A stretch of DNA of 64,000 nt from assembly GCA_016458225.1 (NCBI GenBank), contig JAEMGR010000007.1, positions 186,001 to 250,000 on the forward strand, given 5' to 3'. The first letter of the stretch is position 1. Every line of letters starts with the position of its first letter. The position numbers and the translations under genes are program-made. Origin of the DNA: Myxococcaceae bacterium JPH2. GTDB lineage: Bacteria; Myxococcota; Myxococcia; Myxococcales; Myxococcaceae. The notes beneath the pieces were generated by a model. That model was given only the letters and a program-made list of their open reading frames with translations, searched no databases and had not been told where the DNA came from. Below are positions 51,000 to 61,782 of the stretch, in pieces.

Positions 51000-52328
51000 A
51001 TGTCTGACACCGTGACGTCCCGGCTCTCCGGGTTCCACAAGCTGCCGCTGGAGGAGCGCCATGCGCAGCTCGCCCGGATGTTCCGGCTCACGCCCGAGGA
51101 CTTGGCGCAGTTGCGAGGTGTCGAGGGGCTCGACCTGGGGCTGGCCAACCAGATGATCGAGAACGCGGTGGGGACCTTCTCCCTGCCGTTGGGCCTGGGC
51201 CTGAACCTCTCCGTCAACGGGCGCGACTACCTGGTGCCCATGGCGGTGGAGGAGCCGTCCGTCGTCGCCGCCGTGTCGTTCGCCGCGAAGATCGTCCGCG
51301 AGTCCGGTGGCTTCACCGGCGAGGCCGACGACTCGATGATGATCGGCCAGGTGCAGCTGACGCGGTACGGGGATCCGAACGAGGCGACCGAGAAGATCCT
51401 CGCCGTCAAGGAGCAGATCCTCGCGCTGGCCAACAGCTTCCACCCGAGCATGGTGGCGCGCGGCGGTGGAGCCCGGGATGTGGAGGTCCGCCTGCTGCCG
51501 GCGCCCGAGGGCCCGCGCGGCGAGCCGCTGCTCATCGTCCACCTGATCATCGACACGCAGGAGGCGATGGGGGCCAACCTCATCAACACGATGGCCGAGG
51601 GCGTGGCACCGCTCATCGAGCAGGTGACGGGCGGCAAGGTGTACCTGCGCATCCTGTCCAACCTGGCGGACCGCCGACTGGCGCGCGCCACGTGCCGCAT
51701 CCCCGTGCCCATGCTGGCGGACTTCGAGATGCCGGGCGAACTCATCGCCGAGGGCATCGCGCAGGCCAGCCGCTTCGCGCAGGCGGATCCGTACCGCGCG
51801 GCCACGCACAACAAGGGCGTGATGAACGGCATCGACTCGGTGGCCATCGCCACGGGGCAGGACTGGCGCGCCATCGAGGCCGGGGCGCATGCCTTCGCGT
51901 GCCGGGATGGTCAGTACCGTCCACTGTCCTCCTGGTACCTGGAGGAGGGGCACCTGGTGGGCCGCATCGAGCTGCCCATGGCGCTGGGCACGGTGGGCGG
52001 GCCCATCAAGGTCCACCCGGGCGTGCAGGTGGCGCTGAAGCTCTTGCGCGCCAACAGCGTGCGCGAGCTGTCCATGGTGTTCGCCGCGGTGGGGCTGGCG
52101 CAGAACTTCGCGGCGCTCCGGGCCCTGGGCTCGGTGGGCATCCAGAAGGGCCACATGGCCCTGCACGCGCGCTGCGTGGCGGTGACGGCGGGCGCGCGCG
52201 GGGACTGGGTGGAGAAGATTGCCAACCTGCTGGTGAAGGCCGGGCACGTGAAGGTGGAGAAGGCGCGGGAGATCCTCGCGAGCCTTCCCGCCGACGAGGC
52301 GCGGGCCGCCACCGGAACCACTGGCTGA
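51000..52328 (+). CDS. mvaA: Hydroxymethylglutaryl-CoA reductase, class II
   Basis: Converts HMG-CoA to mevalonate. Class II features: ENAVGTFSLPLGLGLN near 52-67 with the catalytic Glu, EEPSVVAAVSFAAK, QEAMGANLINTMAEG near 182-195, HNKGVMNGIDSVAIATGQDW with the catalytic Lys and Asp, and GTVGGPIKVHP. The catalytic His is expected in the C-terminal domain (KGHMALHAR). 442 residues. ATG at 51000 with GGAAGGAAG 5 bases upstream. Class II enzymes were named from mevalonate-degrading species, but operon context with the mevalonate kinases argues for a biosynthetic role here. Confidence 0.96.
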   Translation: MSDTVTSRLSGFHKLPLEERHAQLARMFRLTPEDLAQLRGVEGLDLGLANQMIENAVGTFSLPLGLGLNLSVNGRDYLVPMAVEEPSVVAAVSFAAKIVRESGGFTGEADDSMMIGQVQLTRYGDPNEATEKILAVKEQILALANSFHPSMVARGGGARDVEVRLLPAPEGPRGEPLLIVHLIIDTQEAMGANLINTMAEGVAPLIEQVTGGKVYLRILSNLADRRLARATCRIPVPMLADFEMPGELIAEGIAQASRFAQADPYRAATHNKGVMNGIDSVAIATGQDWRAIEAGAHAFACRDGQYRPLSSWYLEEGHLVGRIELPMALGTVGGPIKVHPGVQVALKLLRANSVRELSMVFAAVGLAQNFAALRALGSVGIQKGHMALHARCVAVTAGARGDWVEKIANLLVKAGHVKVEKAREILASLPADEARAATGTTG

Positions 52329-52341
52329 CCTGGGCGCGCCC

Positions 52342-53280
52342 ATGGCTCCTGCACCGACTCCCTTCGTCACCTTCGGCGCTGGCAAGGTCATCCTGCTGGG
52401 CGAGCACAGCGTGGTGTACGGCCACGCGGCCCTGGCGGGACCGCTCTCTCAAGGGGTGACGGCGCGCGGCGTGCCCGCGCGCAAGTGTCAGCTCTCGCTC
52501 CCGGCGGAGCTGTCCCGGCCGCAGCGCAAGCTGCTCACCCAGGCCTTCGCCCGCGCGGCGAAGCTGGTGGGTGAGCCGCCCGTGAAGGTGACGCTGGAGC
52601 CCAAGCTGCCCTTGTCCATGGGGCTGGGCAGCTCGGCGGCGCTGGCGGTGGCCACGTCGCGGCTGCTGCTCCAGGCGGCGGCCCTTCCCGCGAAGCCCAA
52701 GGACGTGGCGCGCGTGGCGTGGGAGATGGAGCAGGAGTTCCACGGCACGCCCTCGGGCGTGGACCACACCACCAGCGCGGAGGAGCAGCTCATCCTCTAT
52801 CGCCGCGTGCTGGACGCGAGCCCCGCGACGGGCCGCGCTCGCGTGGTGAAGAGCCCTCGGGCGCTGAAGGTGCTGGTGGCGCTCGCCGGCGAGCGCAGCC
52901 CCACGAAGGTGACGGTGGGGGCGCTGCGCGAGCGGCAGAAGCGTTGGCCGGAGCGCTACAAGCGGCTCTTCACGGAGATTGGCCGACTGGCCGCCGAGGC
53001 CGCGCGCTCGGTGGAGGCCGGTGACCTGGAGGCGCTGGGGGACGCGATGAACGTCAACCACGGTCTCCTGGCGGCCCTGGGGCTGTCCTCCCCCTCATTG
53101 GAGGACATGGTGTACCGCCTGCGCGCGCTGGGAGCGCTGGGCGCCAAGCTCACCGGGGCCGGCGGCGACGGGGGCGCTGTCATCGGCCTCTTCCTCGAAC
53201 CTGAACCCGTGGTGGAGACACTCACCCGCGCGGGCGTGCGCTGCTTTGCCAGCCAGCTCGCGGGGCCGCGGGCGTTGTGA
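52342..53280 (+). CDS. mvk: Mevalonate kinase
   Basis: GHMP kinase that phosphorylates mevalonate. 312 residues with GAGKVILLGEHSVVYG (motif 1), LPLSMGLGSSAALAVAT (motif 2, ATP loop), GTPSGVDHTTS with the catalytic Asp, and AKLTGAGGDGGAVIGL (motif 3). ATG at 52342, 13 bp after mvaA. The product feeds the phosphomevalonate kinase encoded by the last gene in the operon. Confidence 0.96.
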   Translation: MAPAPTPFVTFGAGKVILLGEHSVVYGHAALAGPLSQGVTARGVPARKCQLSLPAELSRPQRKLLTQAFARAAKLVGEPPVKVTLEPKLPLSMGLGSSAALAVATSRLLLQAAALPAKPKDVARVAWEMEQEFHGTPSGVDHTTSAEEQLILYRRVLDASPATGRARVVKSPRALKVLVALAGERSPTKVTVGALRERQKRWPERYKRLFTEIGRLAAEAARSVEAGDLEALGDAMNVNHGLLAALGLSSPSLEDMVYRLRALGALGAKLTGAGGDGGAVIGLFLEPEPVVETLTRAGVRCFASQLAGPRAL

Positions 53281-53290
53281 GAGTCCTTGC

Positions 53291-54277
53291 ATGAAAGCGA
53301 CTGCGCTGGCGCATCCGAACATCGCCCTCGTGAAGTACTGGGGGAAGCGCGATGACGCCCTCATCCTTCCGCACCAGTCCAGCCTGTCCCTGACGCTCGC
53401 GCCCATGTCGGTGACGACGACGGTGGAGTTCGGCGTGGCGGCGGAGCAGGTGGAGATCAACGGCCACGTGTCCAAGGGCAGCGAGCGCGATCGCGTGCTG
53501 CGCCTGTTGGACGCGCTGCGCGCCGAGGGACGCCAGGAGCTGGGCCCGGCCCGCGTGGTGTCTCGGGGCGACTTCCCCATGGCGGCGGGCCTTGCCAGCA
53601 GCGCGGCGGGGTTCGCGGCGCTCGCGGTGGCGGCGCGCGCGGCGGCGGAGCTGCCCGCGGATCCGAAGTCCGCCAGCGTGCTGTCGCGGCTGGGCAGCGG
53701 CTCGGCGTGCCGCAGCGTGCAGGGCGGCTTCTGCGAGTGGCAGCGGGGCGAGCGCGCGGATGGCGCGGACAGCTACGCGGTGCAGCGCTTCGACGCGGGC
53801 CACTGGCCGGAGCTGCGCATGGTGGTGGCCATCCTCGACCGCGGCGAGAAAGAGGTGAAGTCGCGGGACGGGATGAAGCACACGGTGGACACCAGCCCGT
53901 ACTACCCCGCGTGGGTGAAGGACGCGGAGGCCGAGGTGCCGCGCGCGCGAGACATCATCGCGCGTCGCGACCTGGAGGCGCTGGGTGACCTCTGTGAGCG
54001 CAACGCGTGGCGCATGCACGCGACGTCCTTCGCGGCGGATCCACCGCTCAGCTACATGAGCGCGGCGACGCTCGGGCTGATCCAACACCTGCGCGAGCAC
54101 CGCAAGAAGGGCATCCCGGTGTGGTTCACGCTGGACGCGGGGCCCAACCCGGTGCTGCTCACGGACGCGGCGCACGAGGTGGCGGCCGAGGCCCTGGCTC
54201 GCGCGTGCGGTGCGCTGGACGTGGTGCGGTGCGTGCCGGGCGGCGACGCGGTGCTGCGCACGGAGCACCTCTTCTGA
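53291..54277 (+). CDS. mvaD: Diphosphomevalonate decarboxylase
   Basis: Converts diphosphomevalonate to IPP with ATP. 328 residues, all hallmarks present: HPNIALVKYWGKRDD (7-21), LPHQSSLSLTL, MAAGLASSAAGFAALA (ATP loop), SGSACRSVQGGFCEW, and WFTLDAGPNPVLL with the catalytic Asp. The ATG at 53291 begins the conserved N-terminus, 10 bp after mvk; an upstream in-frame start inside mvk is rejected. Its stop overlaps the pmk start as TGATG. Confidence 0.97.
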   Translation: MKATALAHPNIALVKYWGKRDDALILPHQSSLSLTLAPMSVTTTVEFGVAAEQVEINGHVSKGSERDRVLRLLDALRAEGRQELGPARVVSRGDFPMAAGLASSAAGFAALAVAARAAAELPADPKSASVLSRLGSGSACRSVQGGFCEWQRGERADGADSYAVQRFDAGHWPELRMVVAILDRGEKEVKSRDGMKHTVDTSPYYPAWVKDAEAEVPRARDIIARRDLEALGDLCERNAWRMHATSFAADPPLSYMSAATLGLIQHLREHRKKGIPVWFTLDAGPNPVLLTDAAHEVAAEALARACGALDVVRCVPGGDAVLRTEHLF

Positions 54278-55356
54278 TGGACCGGGCCCTCTCCGCGCCC
54301 GGCAAGCTGTTCGTCTCGGGCGAGTACGCGGTGCTGTGGGGCGGCGTGGCGCGAGTGGCCGCCGTGGCGCCGCGCACGCACGCGTACGTGCGCCGCCGAG
54401 CCGATGCGCGGGTCCACGTGTGCCTGGAAGAGGGCACGCTCGCTGGGAGCACCACGCCCCTGGGCGTTCGCTGGGAGCGTGAGGTGCCCGCGGGCTTCTC
54501 CTTCGTGGCGCGCACCCTGGACGAGGCGCTGCGAGCGCACGGCCGCGCCAGCGTGGGGTTCGACCTCGCGATCGCGCCCGGAGCGCTCGGACCCAATGGC
54601 CACAAGCTGGGCATGGGCGGCAGCGCGTGCGCGACGGTGCTGGCGGCAGAGGCCTCGCGCTTCGTGCTGGAGGCGCGCTTCGATGCGCTGAAGCTCGCGC
54701 TGGTGGCGCACGCGCTGGGGCAGGGCGGCAAGGGCAGCGGCGGCGACGTGGCGGCGAGCTACTCCGGTGGCCTGTTGCGCTACCGCCGCTATGACGTGGC
54801 GCCGCTCGCGGAGGCGAGCAACACGGGCCGCTTCCTCGCCGCGCTCGCGGAGTCCGCGCCGGTGGATGCGTGGCGGCTGCCCGCGCCGCGCGTCGCCATG
54901 GCCTACGCCTTCACGGGCGAGAGCGCCTCCACCAAGGTCCTCATCTCGCAAGTGGAGGCCCGGCTGAGCGAGGCGGGCCGGAGCGACTTCGTGGCGCGCT
55001 CGGACGCGCTGGGCCTGGAAGTGGAAGCTGGACTGAGCGGCGGAGACTTCCGCGCCTTCACCGAGGCGGTGAAGGCTCAGCACGCGCTGCTGCTGGAGCT
55101 GGGCCCGCTGGAGACCGAGGGCATGCGCCGCGTGCTCGCGCTGGCTGGCGCCTATGGCTGCGCGGGCAAGATGTCCGGCGCGGGCGGGGGAGATGGCTGC
55201 ATCCTCTTCGCGCCGGATGTCGCGGCCCGGGATGCGCTGCGCGAGGGCCTGGAGTCGCGCGGCTTCCTCACCCTGCCGCTGGACGTGGAGCCCGGCGTGC
55301 GTGGCGAGGCCGTGACGGATGCCCGGCTGCGCGGCTGGCTGGACGCGCGCGCCTGA
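54277..55356 (+). CDS. pmk: Phosphomevalonate kinase
   Basis: GHMP kinase converting phosphomevalonate to the diphosphate. 359 residues: APGKLFVSGEYAVLWGG (motif 1), NGHKLGMGGSACATVLAAEA (motif 2), KGSGGDVAASYSGG, and GKMSGAGGGDGCILFAPD (motif 3). This is the bacterial ERG8-like type. ATG at 54277 overlaps the mvaD stop by one base. Last gene of the operon, 4 bp from the convergent Omp85-like gene; no terminator between them. Confidence 0.94.
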   Translation: MDRALSAPGKLFVSGEYAVLWGGVARVAAVAPRTHAYVRRRADARVHVCLEEGTLAGSTTPLGVRWEREVPAGFSFVARTLDEALRAHGRASVGFDLAIAPGALGPNGHKLGMGGSACATVLAAEASRFVLEARFDALKLALVAHALGQGGKGSGGDVAASYSGGLLRYRRYDVAPLAEASNTGRFLAALAESAPVDAWRLPAPRVAMAYAFTGESASTKVLISQVEARLSEAGRSDFVARSDALGLEVEAGLSGGDFRAFTEAVKAQHALLLELGPLETEGMRRVLALAGAYGCAGKMSGAGGGDGCILFAPDVAARDALREGLESRGFLTLPLDVEPGVRGEAVTDARLRGWLDARA

Positions 55357-55360
55357 GCGC

Positions 55361-56563
55361 TCAGAACATGTGCCCGAAGGTGATGTAGAAGCGCTGGCGT
55401 CCCGTCTCGGTGGAGCGCGCGTAGTCCAGGCGGACCACCGCCGCGCGCCGGGACAGGCGCACGCCGCCGCCGATGCCCGGGTGCCACTCGTGCCACGGGC
55501 CATTGGGCACGCCGGGGTGCCACACGCGGCCCAGGTCCAGGAACAGCACCACGCCCAGCTTCATGGGCTGCCCGAGGATGGACAGCTGCGTGGCCTGGTA
55601 GCGCAGCTCCGAGTTGCTGAAGGCCTTCACGTTGCCGGCGAAGCGGTTGCGCTCGATGCCGCGCACGCTGTTCATCCCGCCGATGCCCTCGGACACGTTC
55701 ACGCCGCCCGTCATCGTCCACTCGAAGAAGGGCACCTCGCCGAACAGCATGTCCAGGGTGAGCCGCTGCGCGAACAAGAGCCTCGGTGACAGCTTCAGGT
55801 AGCGGCGCTCGCTGAGGGTGATGCCCGCATACTGGTAGCGGCTGAAGGTGGCGAGTCCCGACACGCGCAGCGACAGCTCCTCCACGCCGCCCGTCGTTGG
55901 ATCCGACTCGTCGTCGCGCGTGTCCCAGAGCGCGCCGGCCAGGAGCTGTCCGTTGGGGCCGCCCTCGATGCCGATGGGCTTCTCCTGCGCCAGCACCGAG
56001 ACGGCATACGGAGACACCTGCGTGTAGCGCCACCCGTAGCCCACGTAGGACTGGAGCGGGTGATTGGGGCCGAAGGGCCGTCCGCGCAGGCGCACCCAGA
56101 AGCCCGGGGAGCCCTTGTCGTAGTTGTAGCGCTCGTCATCCATGTCGCCCCGGAAGTCCGGGGCGGAGCGGTTGCCCGCGCCGAAGAAGGGACTGCGGTT
56201 CTCCCGTCGGTACTCCAGCCGCGCTTCCAACCGCAGCGGGCCAATGAGCTGCGGACCGTCGTAGCGCAGGTAGTGGTTCTGCGCGCCGTTGCTGGTGAAG
56301 AACACCTGGGCGCCGATGGCGTGCGCGTAGGGCGTCTTGCCGGGCGCGTACAGGTACATGCCGCCCACGCCGCCGTAGCCGAGGCCCTGGTCCGAGTTGA
56401 AGCTCACCAGTGGCAGCGCGATGGCGTCCATCGCGGGCGTCTTCTTCGCAGGCGTCAGCCCAGGCGCGGGCCGTCCCGCGGTGGCCGCGCCCAACGTGAC
56501 GAGCAGGAGAACTGCGGGAACGAGCATCGAGACCCCGGTGAGCCCCACGAGGGGGCGGATCAT
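55361..56563 (-). CDS. Omp85/BamA-like outer-membrane beta-barrel protein
   Basis: 400 residues. Signal peptide (1-30) then a barrel of the surface-antigen (D15/BamA C-terminal) type with many alternating strands ending in aromatic Phe (last residues FYITFGHMF, a typical barrel C-terminus). Features: FNSDQGLGYGGVGGMYLYA, LEYRRENRSPFFGAGNR, VRGIERNRFAGNV, which parallels the family's VRG(Y/F) loop-6 motif, and LRYQATQLSILGQPMKLGVVLFLD. No POTRA domain, so it is a stand-alone barrel, more like TamA/ShlB-type or DUF-surface-antigen proteins. Start ATG at 56563. It is divergent from the phosphatase-like gene at 56681. Confidence 0.85.
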   Translation of the reverse strand: MIRPLVGLTGVSMLVPAVLLLVTLGAATAGRPAPGLTPAKKTPAMDAIALPLVSFNSDQGLGYGGVGGMYLYAPGKTPYAHAIGAQVFFTSNGAQNHYLRYDGPQLIGPLRLEARLEYRRENRSPFFGAGNRSAPDFRGDMDDERYNYDKGSPGFWVRLRGRPFGPNHPLQSYVGYGWRYTQVSPYAVSVLAQEKPIGIEGGPNGQLLAGALWDTRDDESDPTTGGVEELSLRVSGLATFSRYQYAGITLSERRYLKLSPRLLFAQRLTLDMLFGEVPFFEWTMTGGVNVSEGIGGMNSVRGIERNRFAGNVKAFSNSELRYQATQLSILGQPMKLGVVLFLDLGRVWHPGVPNGPWHEWHPGIGGGVRLSRRAAVVRLDYARSTETGRQRFYITFGHMF

Positions 56564-56680
56564 TCCAGCCCGGGACGGAAGCTCTGCCCGCTCGCCCTCC
56601 AAGAGAGCTGCGCGGCCCCAGAAGTTCCCGTCCCCCCGGATGCCCATTTTCGCTGCCGGGGGAGGGGAGGCGTCAACCTC

Positions 56681-58270
56681 GTGCGCACCGCAAGCAACGT
56701 GAACAGCCCGCAAACTCAGGAATGGGCCCAGTCCTTGGTGTCCAGAATCGGGGCGAAGATTCCGCCGGTGGCGGCGCCGCGGTCCAGGAACGTGCTGCTG
56801 GTGCACTTGGACGGCGTACCCAAGGCCCTCCTGGACGAGGCGATTGTCGCCGGGAGGATGCCGTTCGTCGGGCGACTGGTTCGCTCGGGGGCATTTCACC
56901 TGGACGACGCTTTCTGGGGCGCTCCCACCTCCACGCCATTCTTCCAGGCGGGGCTGCTCTATGGCCTCCAGCACCCCAACCTGCCGGGCTACAGCTGGTT
57001 CGATCGTGAGCTGGGCCGCAAGGTTCAGATGAACACGCCCTCGGACGCGCTGGCGGTGGACGTGCGCCTGCGCGGCCTGGGGCGCACGAGCCTCCTCGAC
57101 GGGGGCGGCCACACCTACTTCTCCCTCTTCCAGGCGGGCGCCGCCAACCGCCTCTGCATGAGCACGCTGGGCAGCTACAAGCTGATGGCGCGCTCGTTCT
57201 CGGCGGAGATGGAGGGGCTTCTGCCGGCGCGCACGCGCAGCGCCTGGGACTTCCTGCGCTCGTTCGGCATGGAGTCCTGGCTGGCCGCGCGCGAGGTGCT
57301 CACCTGGTCCGCCGCGCTGCGGGACTGGCGACACGAGGCGTCCTTCCTCCTGAGTCGCATCCTCTTGCAGCGGCTCGGGTGGAGCTTCGCGTTCACCAAG
57401 TCCCTGGTGGACCTGGTGCGCGGCGTGCCGTTCATCTACCTCGTGTACGGCAACTACGACGAGGTGGCCCATCGCCGCGGGCCGCGCTCGGCGCTGGCGC
57501 TGGAGGAGCTGTACCGGGTGGACCACGCGCTGGCGCGGCTGTACGCGGTGGCTCGCGCCGCGCCCACGCCCTACGACGTGGTGCTCGTCTCGGACCACGG
57601 GCACGTGGAGAGCCTGCCGCTGGAGCAGCGACAGGGGCGCCGCCTGGAGTCCGTGCTGCTGGAGGGGCCGCCCGAGACGCTCTCGGCGGACGTGGTGCGT
57701 GGGCTCCTGGATGGGCGCGCGCCCTTGCCCCCGGTGCTCCCGGCGCGAGAGCCCTTCACGCCCGTGGTCATCGAGGCGGGCAACTTCGCCCACGTCTACC
57801 TCTCGGGCGAGCCCGAGCCGCTGGAGGCGCGCGAGCTGCTCGCCCGGTACGGTGACGTGCTCGCGAGGGCCACGCGCAACCGGGACATCGGCATGGTGGC
57901 GGTGCGGCGCGGCACCCAGGCGGTGGTGATTGTGGGCGATGGCGTCTATGGCCCCGACGAGTTGGACCGCGCGCCGCTGGACAGCGAGTTCAGTCGCCGG
58001 GCCGTGGCGGACTTCCTGCTGGGGCTGCCGCGCATGGCCACGGCGGGGGACCTGGTGCTGTTCGGTCAGCCCGTGGGGCGGGGCGCCACGGTGGGCTTCG
58101 CCTGGGAGTTCGGCTCGCACGGAGGACTGACGCGCACGGAGGCCAACAGCCTGGTGTGCTGGCCCGCGGAGGCGCGGCTCGACCTGGGCGGGTTGGGGCA
58201 CTGCTCCCGCCTTCATGAGCGGCTGGCCGAGGCCTACCTGGATCCGGCCCCGAGGCGCGTGGTGCTGTGA
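56681..58270 (+). CDS. Alkaline-phosphatase-superfamily phosphodiesterase/phosphotransferase-like protein
   Basis: 529 residues. Metal-dependent alkaline-phosphatase fold: NVLLVHLDGVPKALLDEA near 38-55 (first Asp), with WGAPTSTPFFQAGLLYG carrying Ser/Thr at the nucleophile position, YGNYDEVAHRRGP (Asp/His) near 258, and VVLVSDHGHVESLP near 303 (Asp/His pair). No signal peptide or membrane segment is evident, which is unusual for this type. GTG at 56681 is preceded by GGGGAGGGGAGG about 10 bases upstream; GTG at 56699 is the alternative. Its stop overlaps the start of the flippase-like membrane gene, so the two are coupled and may act on the same lipid-linked substrate. Confidence 0.82.
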   Translation: MRTASNVNSPQTQEWAQSLVSRIGAKIPPVAAPRSRNVLLVHLDGVPKALLDEAIVAGRMPFVGRLVRSGAFHLDDAFWGAPTSTPFFQAGLLYGLQHPNLPGYSWFDRELGRKVQMNTPSDALAVDVRLRGLGRTSLLDGGGHTYFSLFQAGAANRLCMSTLGSYKLMARSFSAEMEGLLPARTRSAWDFLRSFGMESWLAAREVLTWSAALRDWRHEASFLLSRILLQRLGWSFAFTKSLVDLVRGVPFIYLVYGNYDEVAHRRGPRSALALEELYRVDHALARLYAVARAAPTPYDVVLVSDHGHVESLPLEQRQGRRLESVLLEGPPETLSADVVRGLLDGRAPLPPVLPAREPFTPVVIEAGNFAHVYLSGEPEPLEARELLARYGDVLARATRNRDIGMVAVRRGTQAVVIVGDGVYGPDELDRAPLDSEFSRRAVADFLLGLPRMATAGDLVLFGQPVGRGATVGFAWEFGSHGGLTRTEANSLVCWPAEARLDLGGLGHCSRLHERLAEAYLDPAPRRVVL

Positions 58271-59355
58271 CCGTGGTGGCCTCGCGCCCTGAGGGAGGCC
58301 GCGCGCTCGTCAAGGCCCTGGCCGCGGTGCTGGGCGCGGCGTTCTCCGTCGCGCTCATCTCCACCGCCTTCTTCCGGTGGAACCTGCGCGGCGGTCCGCT
58401 GCTCACCCCGCGCTTCCCGCTGGGCGACTTCGTGCGGAGCCTCCCCCATCACCTCGTGTGGTGGGTGCCCTTCCTGCTCTTGCAGGCGGCGCTCATCCCC
58501 CTGCGCGCGGTGCAGTGGCAGGCCACGCTGCGCCGGCGCATCCCGTTCCGCGAGCGCTACCACCTGGTGGCCATTGGCGCCTTCGTCCACAACGCGCTGC
58601 CGGGGAAGCTGGGGGAGGTGACGCGCGCCTTCCTCCTGTCCCGCACGGAGCGGGTGCCCTTCGTGCGCTGCCTGGGCACGGTGGTGGTCTGCAAGCTGCT
58701 GGAGTTCGCCTGCCTCATGCTGCTGGTGGCGCTCTCGTTCCTGGGGCCCTTCGCGCCGACCCTGGCGCGCTTCCGCACCGAGCTGCGCGTGGCGCTGTCG
58801 CTGTGCATCGGGCTCGTGGCGCTGGTGGTGCTGCTCGCCCACTGGGCCGCGCCGCTGGGGAACTGGCTGCACCGCCGTCACAGCCTGCCGCGCGTGGACA
58901 GCTTCCTGACCCACGTGGGCGAGGGCCTCGGCACCGCGCGCTCGTTCCGAGGGCTGGCCAAGGTGTTCCTCTTCTCCATTCCCCCGGTGCTCGCCTCGGC
59001 GACGGCCTACAGCCTCGCGCTCCATGGCATCGGCGTGCGCGGCGGGCTGTTCGCCGGAGCCGTGGTGCTGGGCGCCATCTCGCTGGGACAGGCCGTGCCC
59101 GGAGTTCCCGCGGGCCTGGGCATCTACTACTTCGTCACGAGCTGGGCGGCGCGCGAGCTGGGGGCCTCGCCCGAGTCCGCGGCGGCGTTCTCCGCGCTCA
59201 CGCACCTGGGCACCGTGTTCAGCCAGGTGGCCGTGGGCACCGTCTCCGTCGTCGTGCGGAAGCTGCGCATCCAGGATCTGCGCAAGGGCGGGAAGCTGGC
59301 CAGCGAGGCCGCGCATCACGTGGCCCACGAGGCGGTGGAGCCGGCGTCACCCTGA
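58267..59355 (+). CDS. Membrane protein of the lysylphosphatidylglycerol synthase/flippase-like family
   Basis: 362 residues with about 7-8 membrane segments, of the PF03706-type (AglD/MprF N-terminal flippase-like) family. Visible motifs: LRAVQWQATLRRRIPFRERY near 84, FVHNALPGKLGEVTRAFLLSR near 115 with the conserved G-E-R/T pattern, and GQAVPGVPAGLGIYYF near 276. Such proteins translocate or modify lipids. No soluble synthase domain, so it is the transporter half only. GTG at 58267 overlaps the upstream stop. A strong hairpin terminator follows the stop. Confidence 0.85.
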   Translation: MTVVASRPEGGRALVKALAAVLGAAFSVALISTAFFRWNLRGGPLLTPRFPLGDFVRSLPHHLVWWVPFLLLQAALIPLRAVQWQATLRRRIPFRERYHLVAIGAFVHNALPGKLGEVTRAFLLSRTERVPFVRCLGTVVVCKLLEFACLMLLVALSFLGPFAPTLARFRTELRVALSLCIGLVALVVLLAHWAAPLGNWLHRRHSLPRVDSFLTHVGEGLGTARSFRGLAKVFLFSIPPVLASATAYSLALHGIGVRGGLFAGAVVLGAISLGQAVPGVPAGLGIYYFVTSWAARELGASPESAAAFSALTHLGTVFSQVAVGTVSVVVRKLRIQDLRKGGKLASEAAHHVAHEAVEPASP

Positions 59356-59370
59356 GCCCAGAAAAACAAA

Positions 59371-59398
59371 AAGCCCCCGGTCTTTCGACCGGGGGCTT
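59371..59398. terminator. Bidirectional intrinsic terminator
   Basis: A perfect 12-bp stem (59371-59382 with 59387-59398) with a TTTC loop. On the minus strand it is followed by a long U-rich tract (TTTTTGTTTTTC), ending the tRNA-Leu transcript. On the plus strand it ends the flippase operon with the tail CTTCTTC. Confidence 0.9.
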
Positions 59399-59403
59399 CT
59401 TCA

Positions 59404-59487
59404 TGCCCAGGAGAGGACTCGAACCTCCATGCCCTTGCAGGCGCTAGACCCTGAATCTAGTGTGTCTACCAATTCCACCACCTGGGC
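59404..59487 (-). tRNA. tRNA-Leu(CAG)
   Basis: 84-base type II tRNA on the minus strand. Acceptor GCCCAGG pairs with CCTGGGC; D-loop GGTGGAATTGGTAGACAC is typical of tRNA-Leu; anticodon stem CTAGA/TCTAG encloses TTCAGGG with anticodon CAG; a long variable arm; T-loop GTTCGAGTC. The 3' CCA is not encoded. It reads CUG, the dominant Leu codon in such a GC-rich genome. Own promoter upstream and terminator 5 bases beyond the 3' end. Confidence 0.95.
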
Positions 59488-59512
59488 GGGTGGGGCGCTG
59501 CGATGGGCAGGA

Positions 59513-59541
59513 CATATAGGGAACCTGCCCCGCTCCGTCAA
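59513..59541 (-). promoter_or_regulatory. Promoter of tRNA-Leu(CAG)
   Basis: TTGACG (59536-59541), 17 bp, TATATG (59513-59518) on the minus strand, giving a leader of about 19 bases before the tRNA. It is placed just beyond the fdx stop (59558). Confidence 0.75.
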
Positions 59542-59557
59542 GCACTACGTTGCGCCG

Positions 59558-59935
59558 TCACTTCTTCAGCGGCCAACGCCCTTCGGCCTCGAGCCGATGA
59601 CGAATGGCGGGGTTCTCATCCATGAAGGCGGACAGGGACTCCTCGGTGATCTCCACCAGCAGGTCCTCGTTGCCGATCTCCGACTGGCAGCTCAACCGGG
59701 AGTACGGGCGGACGTCGAACCCCATGTCCAGCCGGTCGGCTTCCTGATCCGTCTGCTCGCTCAGGGAGTCGAGCCCCTTGCGGATCCACACGTGGCAGGT
59801 TGAGCACGCGCAGACCCCGCCGCAGCTGTGGCCCACCTGGGCCTCGCCCTTCTCGGCGGCGTCCAGCAGCGTGGTGCCGGGGGGGACGTCCACGCTCAGC
59901 TCGGCCAGCGGACTCTTGAAGGTCACCTTGGGCAC
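59558..59935 (-). CDS. fdx: ISC-type [2Fe-2S] ferredoxin
   Basis: Electron donor for iron-sulfur cluster assembly. 125 residues, with the cluster ligands in the ISC pattern Cys38-x5-Cys44-x2-Cys47 ([15 protein letters not shown]) and Cys83 (RLSCQSEI). An extra Cys42 lies inside the loop, as in some ISC ferredoxins. The C-terminal part to EGRWPLKK is longer by some residues than E. coli Fdx. GTG at 59935, 2 bp beyond the hscA stop. Last gene of the ISC operon in the window. Confidence 0.95.
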   Translation of the reverse strand: MPKVTFKSPLAELSVDVPPGTTLLDAAEKGEAQVGHSCGGVCACSTCHVWIRKGLDSLSEQTDQEADRLDMGFDVRPYSRLSCQSEIGNEDLLVEITEESLSAFMDENPAIRHRLEAEGRWPLKK

Positions 59936-59937
59936 GG

Positions 59938-61778
<1,841 letters not shown>

Positions 61779-61782
<4 letters not shown>

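Noticed and set aside
56564-58216. A long minus-strand extension upstream of the Omp85-like gene
   Set aside because: The signal peptide begins at 56563 and the rest is antisense to the phosphatase-like gene.
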